Shown here in pieces: positions 33,662 to 45,761 of a DNA stretch of 64,000 bases. Both the position numbers and the translations under genes were made by a program. Under the pieces are notes generated by a model. It was not told the origin of the DNA. It did no database searches and saw nothing but the letters and a program-made list of their open reading frames with translations. The DNA lies in NCBI GenBank assembly GCA_032821775.1, contig JAVLRN010000013.1, forward strand, positions 372,001-436,000, written 5' to 3'. Position 1 is the first letter of the stretch; each line of letters begins with the position of its first letter. Source of the stretch: Sanguinoderma infundibulare. Lineage: Eukaryota; Basidiomycota; Agaricomycetes; Polyporales; Polyporaceae.

Positions 33662-35359
33662 GGATGTGAGGATCTTCTATGACCCTCCGTCTTCAAGCCT
33701 GCAAGGCGCGGAGTATTTTTATTTGCGCGCTGGTCGATCATATCAAAGCCCTTGTGAGCGTTCAAGCAGTCGATTGAATAGGCAGGCAATTTTGTCCTCG
33801 GCGTCGGGCCGGAAAGCTTTGGATTCATCCTGTTCTAGTTATGTATGCAGTGACTTCTCAGAACCTTCAATTTCCAACGGAGGCTGCATCCAATTGTGTC
33901 TGTCTCAGCGCCTTGCATCCCGCTTCGACATATCATGACATATCCGCTGAGGGCTGGGATGCTCCTGCTACAGCTTACCCTAATGCCTTTGCATATTATC
34001 CCTCGGCCGCTGCACTTGTCGTCATCTCTGGTATCTAAACGACTTCAACATGGGGCTCTTTCACCCAGACACCGTGATCGCCTGGAGTGCCTAGGTTGTG
34101 AAGTTCATACGGTACTCAGAACTTCTCCGTCCATGCCCTGCCCGCCGAGGCCCGAGGATATCACCCATCTTCCTATTAAGAACGGTACACACTGGGCCGT
34201 TAGAAGCGAAATAACCTGCCGCTGAAACAGGAAGGAAGGAAGTGAGTCGGTGCAGCAGATAAAGGCCCCTTGTTCCGTGATCCAGAGTGTATCTCGTGCA
34301 TCGAGGATTTCGTTCGACGAATATTGTCACCCACTCGTGTTCGGTTTGCAAGTGCGCTTTCGTTAAACATTATCTTCTAACAACGCCAAGGCTTCATATA
34401 TAATTTAATGGTTAACAAATACCGTCCCATGTAGTAAATCCTACGGTGTCTGTCGAAACGCAGTGTTGAAGACAACGAAGTGGGTAAAATCACACCGTAT
34501 ACGTTCCGGTGTATGTCCGCTATGTTGAATGGATGCCTAGAACATCCAATGATGAACTGTAATAGCTACGTTACAGAGCTGGTGCACGCTCAAGATTCCC
34601 TGCAAAAGAACAGGAATTCTGTCCTCGAAGGGGTTCGAACATCAATGCATCAAGTTGGAGCGTGGGAAACACTTGCATAAAGACAAACTAAACGTATGCA
34701 CCGCTACCATCGCCACGTCAATCCTTGCACCTACCATCCCTCGAGATACAGAGTGGTTTATTGTTTATGTTCTCAGTACCAGCATTCCAGCTCGAACAAG
34801 CGATGGTAGCATATCCCGACGTGGTCGGGGTTCATGTCTGAGAGGTAAGCCGGTTAGAAACATTGTGGAGCGCTGCTGAGATTACATATCGCCCTACGAA
34901 ATTTCGGAATCCTGCGCAGCCTCGGGCCCGCCAAGATCGGACCGGCCTCCTAAACAACGGCTTACGATCGTTGCTCCCAGACACTTACATATTGAGCTTT
35001 GCTCCTGACCTAAACCGTCTCGGCCGTCGGGATCGGCGGACCCCCCGGACGGCTGTAGAACGCCTCCGACGCAAGATTGCCCTGGCCTCTGGCGGTGGAC
35101 GATATGAAGGCGCTTGGAGCGGGCGAATCCAGCTTTAACAAGTGTTCAAGTGGGTGCCTTCCATGTCAGGAAGGATGACGTCTCGGCGGGTTTGGGATGA
35201 CGTCGTGTCTGGACGGTCTGCCAGCCGACGAGAAAGCCTCGGGCCCGGTCCTGACCAACGCAGTCTCGCATCACCCACCCCTATGTCACCCCTCGACCGT
35301 CCTACATAGTCCCCAGTCCGTGTTCCTCTTGTCATCCTATCTTTTCTTGCGCGAACGCC
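33662..35359. other. Gene-free 1.7-kb spacer
   Basis: I see no protein family, tRNA or repeat. The right end must hold the promoter of the aspartyl-tRNA synthetase fusion; no TATA box is obvious there, and pyrimidine-rich sequence precedes the ATG, as is common for fungal housekeeping genes. Confidence 0.4.
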
Positions 35360-38300
35360 ATGGCCTCCATCAAACGAGCTTTGTCCAAGGTCGTCAACCA
35401 CCGCACACGCACCCTCTCCAAGGGGAGCACCACGAGTTCCACCAACGGCGACGTTCAGCCCATCGGCGATGAGGAGAACGGCCATGTCAGGCACGCGTCA
35501 CCCGAGCAGATCCCTCCTGGAGAGCCCACGCCCGCTCAGGAAAAGCCCCCGACAGTTCAACAAACGCCTTCGGCTGCCGGACAGGATGAGGCTAACCGAC
35601 GGCCTCTCCAGCGCCCCAACAACATGGCCGCCGGCCGTCCTCGCAACCTCTCCTTTACCGAGATGAAGTCAGATAGGAAGGCGGAGCGGGATGCCAAGGA
35701 AGAGGAGGAGCGTCGCATGCGCAAGGCGCACTTGTTGCGCGCTCATGCTCACGTTCGTCTGTCTCTCCTCTGCTCATCGCATGGCTGCTAACATGGCTGT
35801 TGCTTTAGTGCCCCATGAAGGGGAACTGGGGAGACTGTGAGATGAACATGTCTCGCTGGCGAGCAGGTGCGTGTCGTGTTGCTACATCGTGGAAGGCCTG
35901 AATCAACCCGTCACAGATCGCACCTTCGACATCATTCCCGATATTCCGAAGAAACACGAGGGAGACGGGATCATATTTCGTGCTCGCGTCCACCACATTC
36001 GGTCGATCGGTGCGTTCGTTTTCCGTCCGTTTGCAGCTCTGCGACCTGAACAGACGGTACAGGGCCGAAGATGGCCTTCATCATCCTCCGTCACCAGTAC
36101 ACGACCGTGCAGGGCGTCTTGACTGAGGATCCGGGTAAAGTCTCACGGCTTATGATCCACTGGGCGAAGGGAATCGCACGCGAGTCGCTCGTCGTTGTCG
36201 ACGGCGTTGTCCAGCGGCCACCGGTGGCTCAGGGCGAAGTGCACCGCGCGACCATTCACGAATACGAGATCAAGATCCGGAGGGTGCGTCGCTTCAATTC
36301 TGTCGTTGGTCCACGCACTGACGCGTTCGAGCAGATGTTCGTCCAGGCTTCTCCGACAGACGCCCTGCCCTTCCAAGTTGAGGACGTGTCGCGCCCGAAA
36401 GCATGCTACGAGATCGTGAGTCCGCACGCAGCCTCGCTCGTCCATAGTCGTCTGAGGGGTCTGTGCAGGAACATGCCCGGTTTTCGCGCGTCGGGGAGCG
36501 CACGCGTCTGGATCATCGCGTGCTAGACTTGCGAGTAAGCGTGATCTTGCTGCCTGTCGCGAGACACGAAACTGACCTATGTGCAGTCCCCCGATTCACA
36601 ATCCATCTTCCGTATCCAAGCTGGCGTCTGCGAGCTCTTCCGCTCGTTCCTTTCCGAGCGAAGGTTCACGGAGATCCACTCGTCCAAGTTCCAGGGCTCC
36701 TCGACGGAGTCTGGTGCGGCCGTCTTCAAAGTCGACTACTTCCGTCGTCCTGCATGTCTCGCGCAGAGCCCGCAGCTCGCCAAGCAGATGTGCATCGCCG
36801 CGGACATGGAGCGCGTTTTCGAGATCGGGCCTGTCTTCCGGGCAGAAAACTCGAACACACACCGGCATCTCACCGAGTTCACCGGTCTGGACATCGAGAT
36901 GGCCATCGAGACTCATTACCACGAAGTGCTGGAGATGCTCGACGAGTGCTTGAAGTTCATCTTCAAGACGTTGCTTGTTCGGTTCAGGCCTGAGGTACGA
37001 TCCCCATGCAGTCGATCGTCTTGCGCATAAGCCGATGCTATTGTCACCTAGATCGAAGCGGTAAAGAAGACGTATCCTCACGACGACGTCGTTATCCTCG
37101 ACAAAACCCCACGGTTGACGTTCGCCGAGGGCATCCACATGCTGCGGGAGTCTGGCTGGAAGGAGGAGGATGGCAGCGATCCGAGCGAGTGGGAGGACCT
37201 GAGCACTCCCTCCGAGCAGCGTCTCGGCCAGCTGGTCAAGGAGAAGTACGGTGCCGACTACTACATCCTCGACAAGTTCCCCATGAACGCACGCCCCTTC
37301 TACACCATGCCAGATCCTGACGATGAGGTGAGTGACGCCTCCTTCTGTACTCACTGCGACGGTTGCTGACGGTCCCCCAGAGGCTCTCGAACTCGCATGA
37401 CTTCTTCCTCAGAGGGGAGGAGATTCTGTCGGGCGGTCAGCGTATCCACGATGCTCCGTTCCTCGAGAAACGCATGCGCGAGTCGCAAGTGGACCCGGAA
37501 ATGATGAAGGATTACGTCGGAGGTTTCAAGTGGGGTTGCCCCCCGGTGAGTGACATCGTGCTAATCGTTCGTCGCTCGTCTGCTCACGTTTGGTTTTAGC
37601 ACGGCGGAGGTGGCATCGGTCTCGAGCGAGTGGTTATGCTGTTCCTGAAGCTGGGGAACATTCGCTGGGCCAGCCTGTTCCCTCGAGATCCGCGCAGCTT
37701 CGCCGTGCACGATCTAGATCCTTTGGAGGCCGCCGCGGCCGCGGCGAACTCGCTCATCCTGCACGGCCCCGAGTCAGAGACGTTCCTGACTGGGAAGAGG
37801 CATGGCGAGCTGCCGCCGCTCGAGAACGTCAGTATTATATAACGTACGCTGTGGAGCAGATGGCTGACTGGTTCGTTTCGACAGCTCATCGCGAAGTACG
37901 GCGACGCTACGAACACTAGCTGGGTAGATCCGGCTTGGACGATCTGGCGCGATAAGGCCACCGGGTCCGCGGTCGGTTACATCCCGCAGAACGGCTACGG
38001 AGTCACCTTCGGGAGCCCGCTGTGCCCAGCGGAGCAGATCCCGCGCGTGGTCAAGGCGTTCCTCGCGTTCCTCCACGAGGAAAACCTCAAGCCGGTGTGG
38101 TGCTGCATCGACAAGGCGACGGAGCACTACCTCGCCGACGAGCTCGGCTGGGCCGCGGTCGTCGCCGTCGCGGAGGAGCGGATCAATCCCACGGAGACGG
38201 ATCCCGCGAACCACGATAAGACGGTGCGGCGCAAGGTCCACAGGGCGGAGCGCGAGGGCGTCAAGGTCGTCGAGATCGGGCAGGAGATGGACCCCGCGGT

Positions 38301-38965
38301 GGGGGCAATGCTGGAGCAGCGTTGCAAGGACTGGGAGGCGAGCCGCAAGGGCACCCAGATCCACCTGACGGGCGTGCGGCCATTTGACGACATGCAGCAC
38401 CGGAAGTACTTCTACGCCGTCGACAAGACGGGCAAGGTACGTTCCTGTTTCGAGCTCTGGCGGTGTTGGATGGCGTGCTGACGAGAACATCGTCGGATGC
38501 TGCAGGCTTGTGCGATGGTGGTGCTGGCGCAGCTCGCCCCGAAGCATGGCTTCCAGATCAAGTGGGCGCTCGAGTTCCCGGGGGCGCCGCTCGGCGCGAT
38601 CGAGTACATCCTCGCTCACGTCATCAAGAAGCTCGGGGACGCAGGCGTGAAGCGGGCGACGTTTGGCGCTGGCGCCACGGGCAAGTTCCAGGTCGAGGAG
38701 AACATCCACGGGTTCAGGGTGAAGGCGCTCGAGAAGGCGTACAACGGGCTGTCGTCGACCTTCCACCTGACGAACAAGGGAGACTTCAGGAGCAAGTTCG
38801 GGACGTGGCGGGATCCGGTGAGTGCCGTGTTCCGGTTTCGCTGGGTGGTTTGACTTGCATCGGTGCTGATGCGTGTTCTGGCAGTTGTACATCTGCTACC
38901 CGAAGGGTGGGTTGGGCATGAAGGGCATCGAGGCCATCATGGCGGTGCTCCAGAAGTCGAAGTAG
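35360..38965 (+). CDS. erdS: Aspartyl-tRNA synthetase-DUF2156 fusion, ErdS type
   Basis: The enzyme should charge tRNA-Asp and then transfer Asp from Asp-tRNA to the 3-hydroxyl of ergosterol, as established for fungal ErdS. Thirteen exons sum to 2934 nt, 977 residues, with all introns GT-AG (50-69 nt). Residues ~1-130 are a charged, partly disordered extension. An OB-type anticodon-binding domain follows ([32 protein letters not shown]). The class II core shows [13 protein letters not shown], motif 2 ([19 protein letters not shown]) and motif 3 ([13 protein letters not shown]), reaching residue ~663. An intron at 37828-37884 marks the junction. Residues ~664-977 are a DUF2156 (GNAT-like) transferase: [57 protein letters not shown]. 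No defect is seen. Whether it also supplies Asp-tRNA for translation depends on a second AspRS elsewhere. Confidence 0.93.
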
Positions 38966-39714
38966 CGGTCGACAGGTCCAGCGGCGTGCACGGTAGCCCC
39001 TCCTCCAAACGAACGCACGCGTCCGGCTATTACGTTACCTCACCTGCCTCTCGTCTCGTCGTCCGTGCATCCTCGCCTCCTCGTTATCTGTTGCTCCTTT
39101 TTCGGACCCCCTGACACGCAAATCACGATCTGGTATCACCGGCTTCTCATCTGTTTACCGCTGCTGGCTCTCTGGTTTTTGTATATATACCTCCTGCGGA
39201 CGCCCACCCCGGTCGGACTGGTCAATCACACACTCGTCCTTCTACTGTACGACTCTATATAATAGCCTTCGTATATCATCGGCGCCGCTGCCAGGCCGCC
39301 TCTGTAGTCTTGCCATTGTTGTATTAGTAGTGTTTTTCGGAGACGTGGTGTATCGGTACGGTACCTGTCAGAGTTTGGTATAGGGCTCCTACGTACGGTT
39401 GTAGGAAATGTAGGGTTCTTCTCAATGTATTGCTGTCCCACCGGATGAGCGTGTTCGTTATGTACGTCTTGAATTGCGTGGCTGCCAAGCGTTTCTACGA
39501 TCCTTTTAATGATCTGTTGGCGGTGGCCCCTTCGGCGGGTGCGATAACGGATCAAGGATTCCGGCGTTGCGGAAGAAGACTCGCTTGGCTAAATCGCACT
39601 AGGGAAGTATTGTTCGCACATCCTCGATTCCGTGAACGTGCGAATTCTGTGAGTGATACATTCCCTTGACGTAGAGGATTAAGTGCAATAAAAAACACGA
39701 AAGGCGAAGACGTA
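38966..39714. other. Intergenic between erdS and a tRNA gene
   Basis: It holds the 3' untranslated region of the synthetase fusion and otherwise nothing I recognise. The plus-strand open frame at 39430-39669 has no family features. Confidence 0.45.
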
Positions 39715-39809
39715 TACCCCCGGCGGGAGTCGAACCCGCAACCTCCAGATAAACTCCATGTAGATGTTCAGATAGAAGTCTGACGTCATAACCATTAGAC
39801 AACGGGGGC
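39715..39809 (-). tRNA. tRNA-Arg(UCU) with a 22-nt intron
   Basis: The 95-nt gene folds as a full cloverleaf on the minus strand. The acceptor stem is GCCCCCG with CGGGGGT (one G-U pair), the discriminator is A, the D stem is GTC/GAC, the T arm is GCGGG-TTCGACT-CCCGC. The anticodon stem TCAGA pairs with TCTGG only if 22 nt are removed after position 37, the standard tRNA intron site; the anticodon is then UCU, which reads AGA. The mature tRNA is 73 nt before CCA addition. Without the intron the loop has only six bases. Confidence 0.88.
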
Positions 39810-39926
39810 CTCTAAGGCTGGTAAGCTTATGAAAGCCTTAATCCGGTTAAGTCCAAGGCATGAAATGTAGCAGCAAGACACCCTTGCGACTTCATCTTCG
39901 TTATTATCATTGTTGCTCTCACTTAC

Positions 39927-41391
39927 CTCATCCACTGAACCCATGGCGGGCAGGTCGTCCGCGCACTGGCACTCTGGCGTGCTGACGATGCTCGGCGCGA
40001 GTGCCGCGAGGGCTGTTTGGTTCCCGGTCTCGATCGCACGAATCGTGTCGATGACGGTCGCGTAGCTCGCGAGGGGTTTGTACGCGGCCTGGAAGATCTG
40101 CGTGACTAGTGCTTTGCGCGTGAGTACCGCCGGAGGCTCCGTCGACGCGATCGGGATGGGCCCGCGTTCGACAGCGTCGAGTGCGCGGTAATAGCGTTCG
40201 CGGATGGCGGAGGGCGTGGGCTCGTACAGCGCGCACTTGAGCGGGCCAGCCTGGTGACAGTAGGTGAAGAGTGAGTCGATGACGGCTTCGTTGTCAGCGA
40301 GGTTGGAGTTCCAGAGCGCCGCGCGGTAGTTGTGGGCGTCATACACGCCGTCGATGATGACGCGCCCGACCTTGTCGGGGTACATAGCCGCGAAGTACTG
40401 GCCCAGGACTGAGCCGTAGCTCTGAATACGCGCGTGAGTGTACATGCGGCAGGTGAGACTGAGATCTGAGCGAACGCACGAAGCCCCAGTAGAGCAGCTT
40501 CTCCTGCCCCAGCTTCTCCGTGATCCTCAACATATCTGTCGCGACGCTCGCCGTGCTCATGAACCGCGCGATCCCCTCGTCCCCTCCCCCCTCGCTCTCC
40601 AAGCACCTGTCGCCAACGACGCGCGCCCGCGCCCGGAACAAGCCCAGCAGCGCCTCGTCCGACGCGTTCAAGAACCGGTTCCCCTCCTACATCATCCAGA
40701 TGTCCCGCTGGTTCTTACTGGCGAAGCAATCGAGGTGCGGCGTGCTCGCGCCGATGCCGCGCGGGTCGAAGCCGAGGACGTTGAACGAGCCGCCCACGAC
40801 TGTCGAAATGTTCGCGCCGGCCCGCACGAGGAAGGACGTGCCGGACCCGCCGGGACCCCCGGGGTTGACAAGGATGGTGCCGCGCGGAGGGTTGGAGCGG
40901 TCCCGGGCGAGAATCATGCGCAGCGTTATCGCCGTCGTGGGACCGGGACCGGGCTCGGAGGCGTCCTCTGACTCGGAGAGGTAGTCGAGGGGGAGGAGAA
41001 GGCGAGCACAGAGATGGCCGTCGTAGCAAGACGTCCAGCGGATGTCCGTGGATGGCTCAATCTGGACAGTTCGGTGTCCGGATAGAACCTGTTGAGCGAC
41101 CAATAGCGAGCCAAGGGAGGGCAACAGGCTCACCGACTGCCAGTCGAATTCCTTGGTCGTTGGGCTAGCTGGGTGAACGTAGACCTCCGCGTCGTCCTGC
41201 ACGTATGGAATGTGCTTGGCGAGGTGGAACCCGACGATCGCTGCAGCAGCAACGATGGCCAGGATGCGAGCCATCCGACCAATAAGCCTCCTATGCACGG
41301 CCGCGCGAGGTTCGATCGCGCCGCGGCTCGCTGAAGGAGTACCCGTAGTGTACACCTGCGCATGCTCAACCTTGCGATCGAGCTTGTCCAT
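39927..41391 (-). pseudogene. Alpha/beta hydrolase (TAP-like), stop-bearing and 3'-truncated
   Basis: Family role: secreted or membrane-anchored serine hydrolase related to tripeptidyl aminopeptidases (S33-like). The ATG at 41391 is followed by a signal-anchor helix, ILAIVAAAAIVGFHLA. The oxyanion motif GTILVNPGGPGGSGTSFL and the strand FNVLGFDPRGIGAS are intact. The nucleophile elbow GFSYGS is rebuilt across an intron at 40422-40479. An in-frame TAG at 40689-40687 interrupts the frame between Trp-Met-Met and Glu-Gly-Asn, with no splice option that avoids it without deleting conserved sequence. Coding similarity ends at a splice donor at 39926, 118 bp before the tRNA-Arg gene begins; the C-terminal domain with the catalytic Asp and His is absent. 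Both defects point to a pseudogene. Confidence 0.75.
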
Positions 41392-43222
41392 GCTGGGCTT
41401 CGCTTGCGGACCGTCTATGGCTATAGCCTATAGGTGTGCTTCGTATGTGCGAGTAGGAATGCCACAAGATAACAAGCCTATGCAATTCAGGGACGCACCG
41501 CGCGTGTCATATGTACGGCTGCGCATGTACGTGTCCCACGCTGGCTTCTTCGTGTGTAGCTATTGATGATTGATTGATGATACAATTGGTACCAGGGCTA
41601 GGTGCTTGTACAAGGTATGTATATGCCGCTTTGACCTTGGGATCAACCCAGTTAATAGGCAACCCGTGTCTGGTCAAGAGTGCTAAGAAAACCCATAGCA
41701 CTAGCCATATAATCTAGTGTTAGGACCGTGATCGCGACTTATCTGGCTGCGAATCTGGTCCGCGGTAGGAGAACGGTCACTTACCCGTGGTTACCTACCC
41801 ACTGGCATCGGATGTCCTCACTGGATGAGCTATCCTTCAGAAGTGCGGATCGCACGGGTCACGTTTCCCCGTGGGCAATCTCCAGTCTCTTGAACAAATA
41901 CATTGTCTGCCGTCTGCCTTCGAGGTGGCGTTAGGGACCAGACGCGCCTCTGCCTACTTCTGCTGGCACCAAGCGCTCTGTGCTGACTTCCATTTTGCGG
42001 CTCCTAGGATTATTTAGTGACTCAAAATTGGCAGAGCGGGGGCGATGAGATGCTGACTATCCCGCAGGTTTAAATATTAGCTCAAAATTGCACGAGGTCT
42101 AGCTGTATGATCGAGATTTTTAGCAAATACGAAGTTGGGTCCCCGCTCTCCGAGTCCAGCGAAATGGCAGGATTCCCGATACTTCTGAAGCTGATGGCAT
42201 GAGTCAATTCTTGTGGGATAAAAAGTGATATACTTGAAGAGAGTCACCGTCGCAACCTGGTGGCGCGAGAGACCTGCCCTTTTTTAGCAGGAGTTGTTGT
42301 GGTCCACCCGCGCGCCTGACGGGAAAATTGTGTCTCCGATGACCATTGTCCTAGGGTTGTGAAGCTCCTCGCGATATTGCTCTTCGTACATATGAAGACA
42401 ACCAGCTTCGGAGACAATGCAGTATTTGACTTTTGAGATGACTTCTCCCGCTACCTGACTCTCAAGCTCTGGTTGCATCCGTTGCGCATCGCCCGGACCA
42501 CCTCGCAATCAGCGTTCGCACATTGGGACAAAGCAAGCACTTACGGCACACTCTCACGCATAGACAACGGAGAAGGAGGAGGAGATCTACTGATCCTTCG
42601 CACCGTGATCGATGCCGTGTCATTGGTTCGCGTTGTAGAGGTTGTCCGTTGCGCCCAGGGCTTGCACTACGATGGCTCCCCGCCGTGTCGGCATCTAGGG
42701 ACTCCCGAGCCAGACTAAGACCTCTGAAAGCGTGATTGACGCCTGAAACGATGATTGAGGATTGCGCTGTTGAAGCAAGGTCCCTTTGGAATGAGTGCGC
42801 AGACGCGTACGGCGAGCCAGGTGCTTGTACTCACTTATGACATCCACCCGTGATGATCTGGGCTACGATCCTAGAATGCATACAGAGTGTTCACGTTCAG
42901 TTCACGATTGCGCCGGGATATTTGGGTCCATACACCTTTGGAAATACGCACATCCAGCGGCGAAGCGACCGACTGGCATATGCGTGGTCCTTGATGTACG
43001 CGTTTGTCATTGGACCGCGTTCCATGGTCTTGGTCCCGGAGTCCGAGGCCAGCCCGATTTGTAACTCAGCTCTGAGCGCAGCATATAAGTATTGCCGCCC
43101 CGGACGGCGCAACATCTCCAACCACCACTGACCAGTACAGGCATCCCCGCTTCTGCTCCCTCCATCTCCATCCCTGCCCATATCCCCATACTCTCTTCAC
43201 GAATCCAAACATCACTTGTGCA
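41392..43222. other. Gene-free 1.8-kb stretch
   Basis: No conserved protein is seen on either strand. A short direct repeat, TCAAAATTG with similar AT-rich flanks, occurs at about 42021 and 42081. The right end contains the promoter of the next plus-strand gene. Confidence 0.4.
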
Positions 43223-44930
43223 ATGGCCGCGACACCAGCTCAGCATCAAGGGCAGTTCGCAATTGTGCCCTTGTTTGGCCACCACATCCAACCGCACTCG
43301 CTGCCAGCGAGAATACGAGAAAGTGTTCCTGAAGGAGCGGTAAGCCCATATCACTTCAAAAGAGGTATTCACACACTTACTCTGGATGAAGGCGAGGGTG
43401 CATTACATACAGTGGGGTACGCAAGGCATGTGGGGCAAAGCGAAGGAAAGGACGGAGCAACATGACACCGCCAATGGACAACGCGTGGCACAGAGAGCGG
43501 CCAAAGCACAACGCTCATCTCTGTCCGAAGAGGGGTCCGAGACAACTGTAAGCCAAGACCTGGCATCGGACTTGCGCCACAATGTGTTACTCACTGCTGC
43601 TTCGACATAGAGCAAAAAACGCAAGCAGCCGTCGTCCACGATCCCCGACGTTCCGGTAAGCCTAAGTCACCTGCCGTCGGACTTGCGCCGTGGTGAGTTA
43701 CTCACTAGTGCTTCAACATAGAGCAAGAGACGTACCAACTTGCGTCTGGTTGCACCGGCACCGTCCGCACCGTTTGTCTGCTCCCATCCAACTTGCAATA
43801 GTCGGAAGGTCAGCCGCTTTTGCCGCTCCGGTGCCTGCAAGAAGCACTGTCGAGAGGGCGGCGGATGTCCCATGCGTGGCCATGATGCGCTCATCCCCGG
43901 TGCCCTCCCTTTCCCTCCCATCGCCCCCAATGTCCCCAAATCCGACGATGCCACCGACGAACGCTTCCAGGGGGGCGTTTTCGGCCCTGGGGTCCGCCCG
44001 CGCAAGTCAACCTCGGTGGCGACACCCGCAGAGACGTTCCAGGACCACCAATCGAGTTCAGTGCATCTCTCCATGCTAGGGCAGCCCGCACACCGAGGGA
44101 CGACGCCGCCGATGCGAAGTCGTCTGCTGCGCGAGAAGGAGACACCGTACTCGCCGCCCAACCGAAACGTCACCAGCCGTGCGTCGAGGTCGGGACATGC
44201 GCCAGTGGCCCCCACCACTCTGCCGTGTCCTCGCCCCATGCGGCCTGCGCTGAGTCTGCTCGCTGCGACCGGCGATGGGCATATACTGCTCCAGGCGTTC
44301 GACGTCGAACATGATGGGCTGACGAGGGGCTCGCCTCAGCACGCACACGGAGGCTCTGACGCTGCTACACACCTCCCCTCCACGTCACTCGCCGCCTTCC
44401 ACCAGCATCAAGCACCTTCACCCCTTCCATCCGCATGGCCATCTGGCGAGCTCCTGTACCATCTAATCGACCACTACGTTGCTTCTGCGTCCGTAATGTC
44501 TGCGGATGCTGCCGCCGATACAGTCGACGCCGCGCAGGACCTCGAACGGCACAGGATAGCGAGTCCATCGACAACCGCATTGGAGACCACCATGGAGACG
44601 CTGCCCCCCATCGCACCAAATCCGATCGGCGGTACTTTCCCGGGGGGCGAATCTGTCTTCCAAGATGGACCTGTTGTTGGCGCCAACACCAACACATACG
44701 CACCTGTTAGTCCCGTGGAGAGCGAGATAGATCCCGCTCGCATCTTCGAAGGCTGCTTCGATGAGTACGAGCTTCTGTGGCTCCCCGGTGACGCACACAT
44801 GCCTGCGGAGCATGTTGCCACGGGCTCCATCATGGAACAGTGGGATGGGGCGTACCTCGATACGTCATCGTCCGCCTTCCCACAACTTCTGGCTGCTCAC
44901 CCCTCCAATGAGGTGAGCAGCCAGCAGTAA
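43223..44930 (+). CDS. Cys-rich zinc-finger-like protein
   Basis: Function unknown. Four exons (43223-43339, 43392-43547, 43611-43655, 43722-44930) give 508 residues. The diagnostic part is a compact Cys/His cluster: CSHPTCNSRKVSRFC, then CKKHC and GGGC, spaced C-x4-C-x8-C-x4-C-x3-HC-x5-C, which probably binds zinc. I recall this cluster in many unrelated-looking agaricomycete proteins, some near transposons. A basic patch precedes it (SKKRKQPSS, SKRRTNLR). The rest is Pro/Ser/Ala-rich and probably disordered, with an acidic C-terminal segment (RIFEGCFDEYELLWLPGD) that could act as a transcriptional activation region, which is inference. The introns at 43548-43610 and 43656-43721 are similar in sequence: the 45-nt exon 3 and its intron arose by tandem duplication. 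Confidence 0.75.
43548..43721 (+). repeat. Tandemly duplicated intron-exon unit
   Basis: The intron at 43548-43610 and the one at 43656-43721 align along most of their length: both start GTAAGCC, share the 13-base block GGACTTGCGCC plus TACTCACT and CTTC(A/G)ACATAG, and each is followed by an exon starting AGCAA(A/G)A(A/G)ACG. The duplicated unit is about 110 bp. Both copies look splice-competent, so the protein gains a 15-residue basic segment. Confidence 0.65.
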
Positions 44931-45761
44931 GTATTCAACCCATATCCGCGGTAAGGAAGTCATCACTCATGATGACCTTTCCGGACCGTATTCAGTTCAT
45001 GTTCCAAGTGCTGCATGAAAATCTCAGAGATACATTTCCTGTACATAGATATAGACATTACTCAGCTCCAATCCCTGCCCTAGTTCCGCTATCAGTTAAC
45101 CACGATTTGTTTCACCTTCCTTGGTGTGCACGCTATGTGGCCCCCACCACAGCTCACTCTAGCGATCGATTTGCTATGGGCTAAATGCGTATTTTGCAAT
45201 AAGTATTCAACCCATAGCACACCTATCGAAGGCGACCGTCGAGGCTTGCCGACGTGTATGTGATCCTCTTGGGGTATGAAGTAACGAGAAGCTCGAAGTT
45301 TGGAGTAGCAGCAGTAGCACTGAGTCGGTGAGGGATAGGAGTCAGGAGTTACAACTCGATCGATCGATGATGTGGCCATCCTACGGGCGTCTCGCTTACT
45401 CATTACGGTCAACCGTGAGGATGCCTCCCTCGCTTGTACTAGAGGCTTGTAGGCAGTCTTCTCCAATTAACTCCCTAAACAGTGCAGTTCCATTTATTTA
45501 TCACCTCGAGACGGTACGATCCAGTGTCGGCACATATAAATTCTTATGTGGAGTTCCGCAACTTCACCCTCGCGTATGTCCCAATCGAATGAAATATTGC
45601 TTGCAACATGCCTTATGATTGGAGGCTAACATCTAGTTTTTGGCTAGAGCGTCAGCCCAGCAGCCTCAGCAGACGATATAAAAATGCAGGGGAATCTGGG
45701 ATCCGTCACCTCTCCTGGGTCATCCATCCCCCGGTCGTCCGACATTTCCCTAGTGTCAGAC
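44931..45761. other. Intergenic
   Basis: No gene is recognised. A TATAAAAA sequence at 45677-45684 lies about 80 bp before the start codon of the decayed glycosidase. Confidence 0.4.

Noticed and set aside
37774..38892. 372-codon minus-strand open frame
   Set aside because: It lies opposite the conserved DUF2156 exons of erdS and results from GC-rich third codon positions.
42009..42093. Direct repeat around TCAAAATTG
   Set aside because: Only about ten bases are exact and the flanks are AT-rich; not enough to claim an element.
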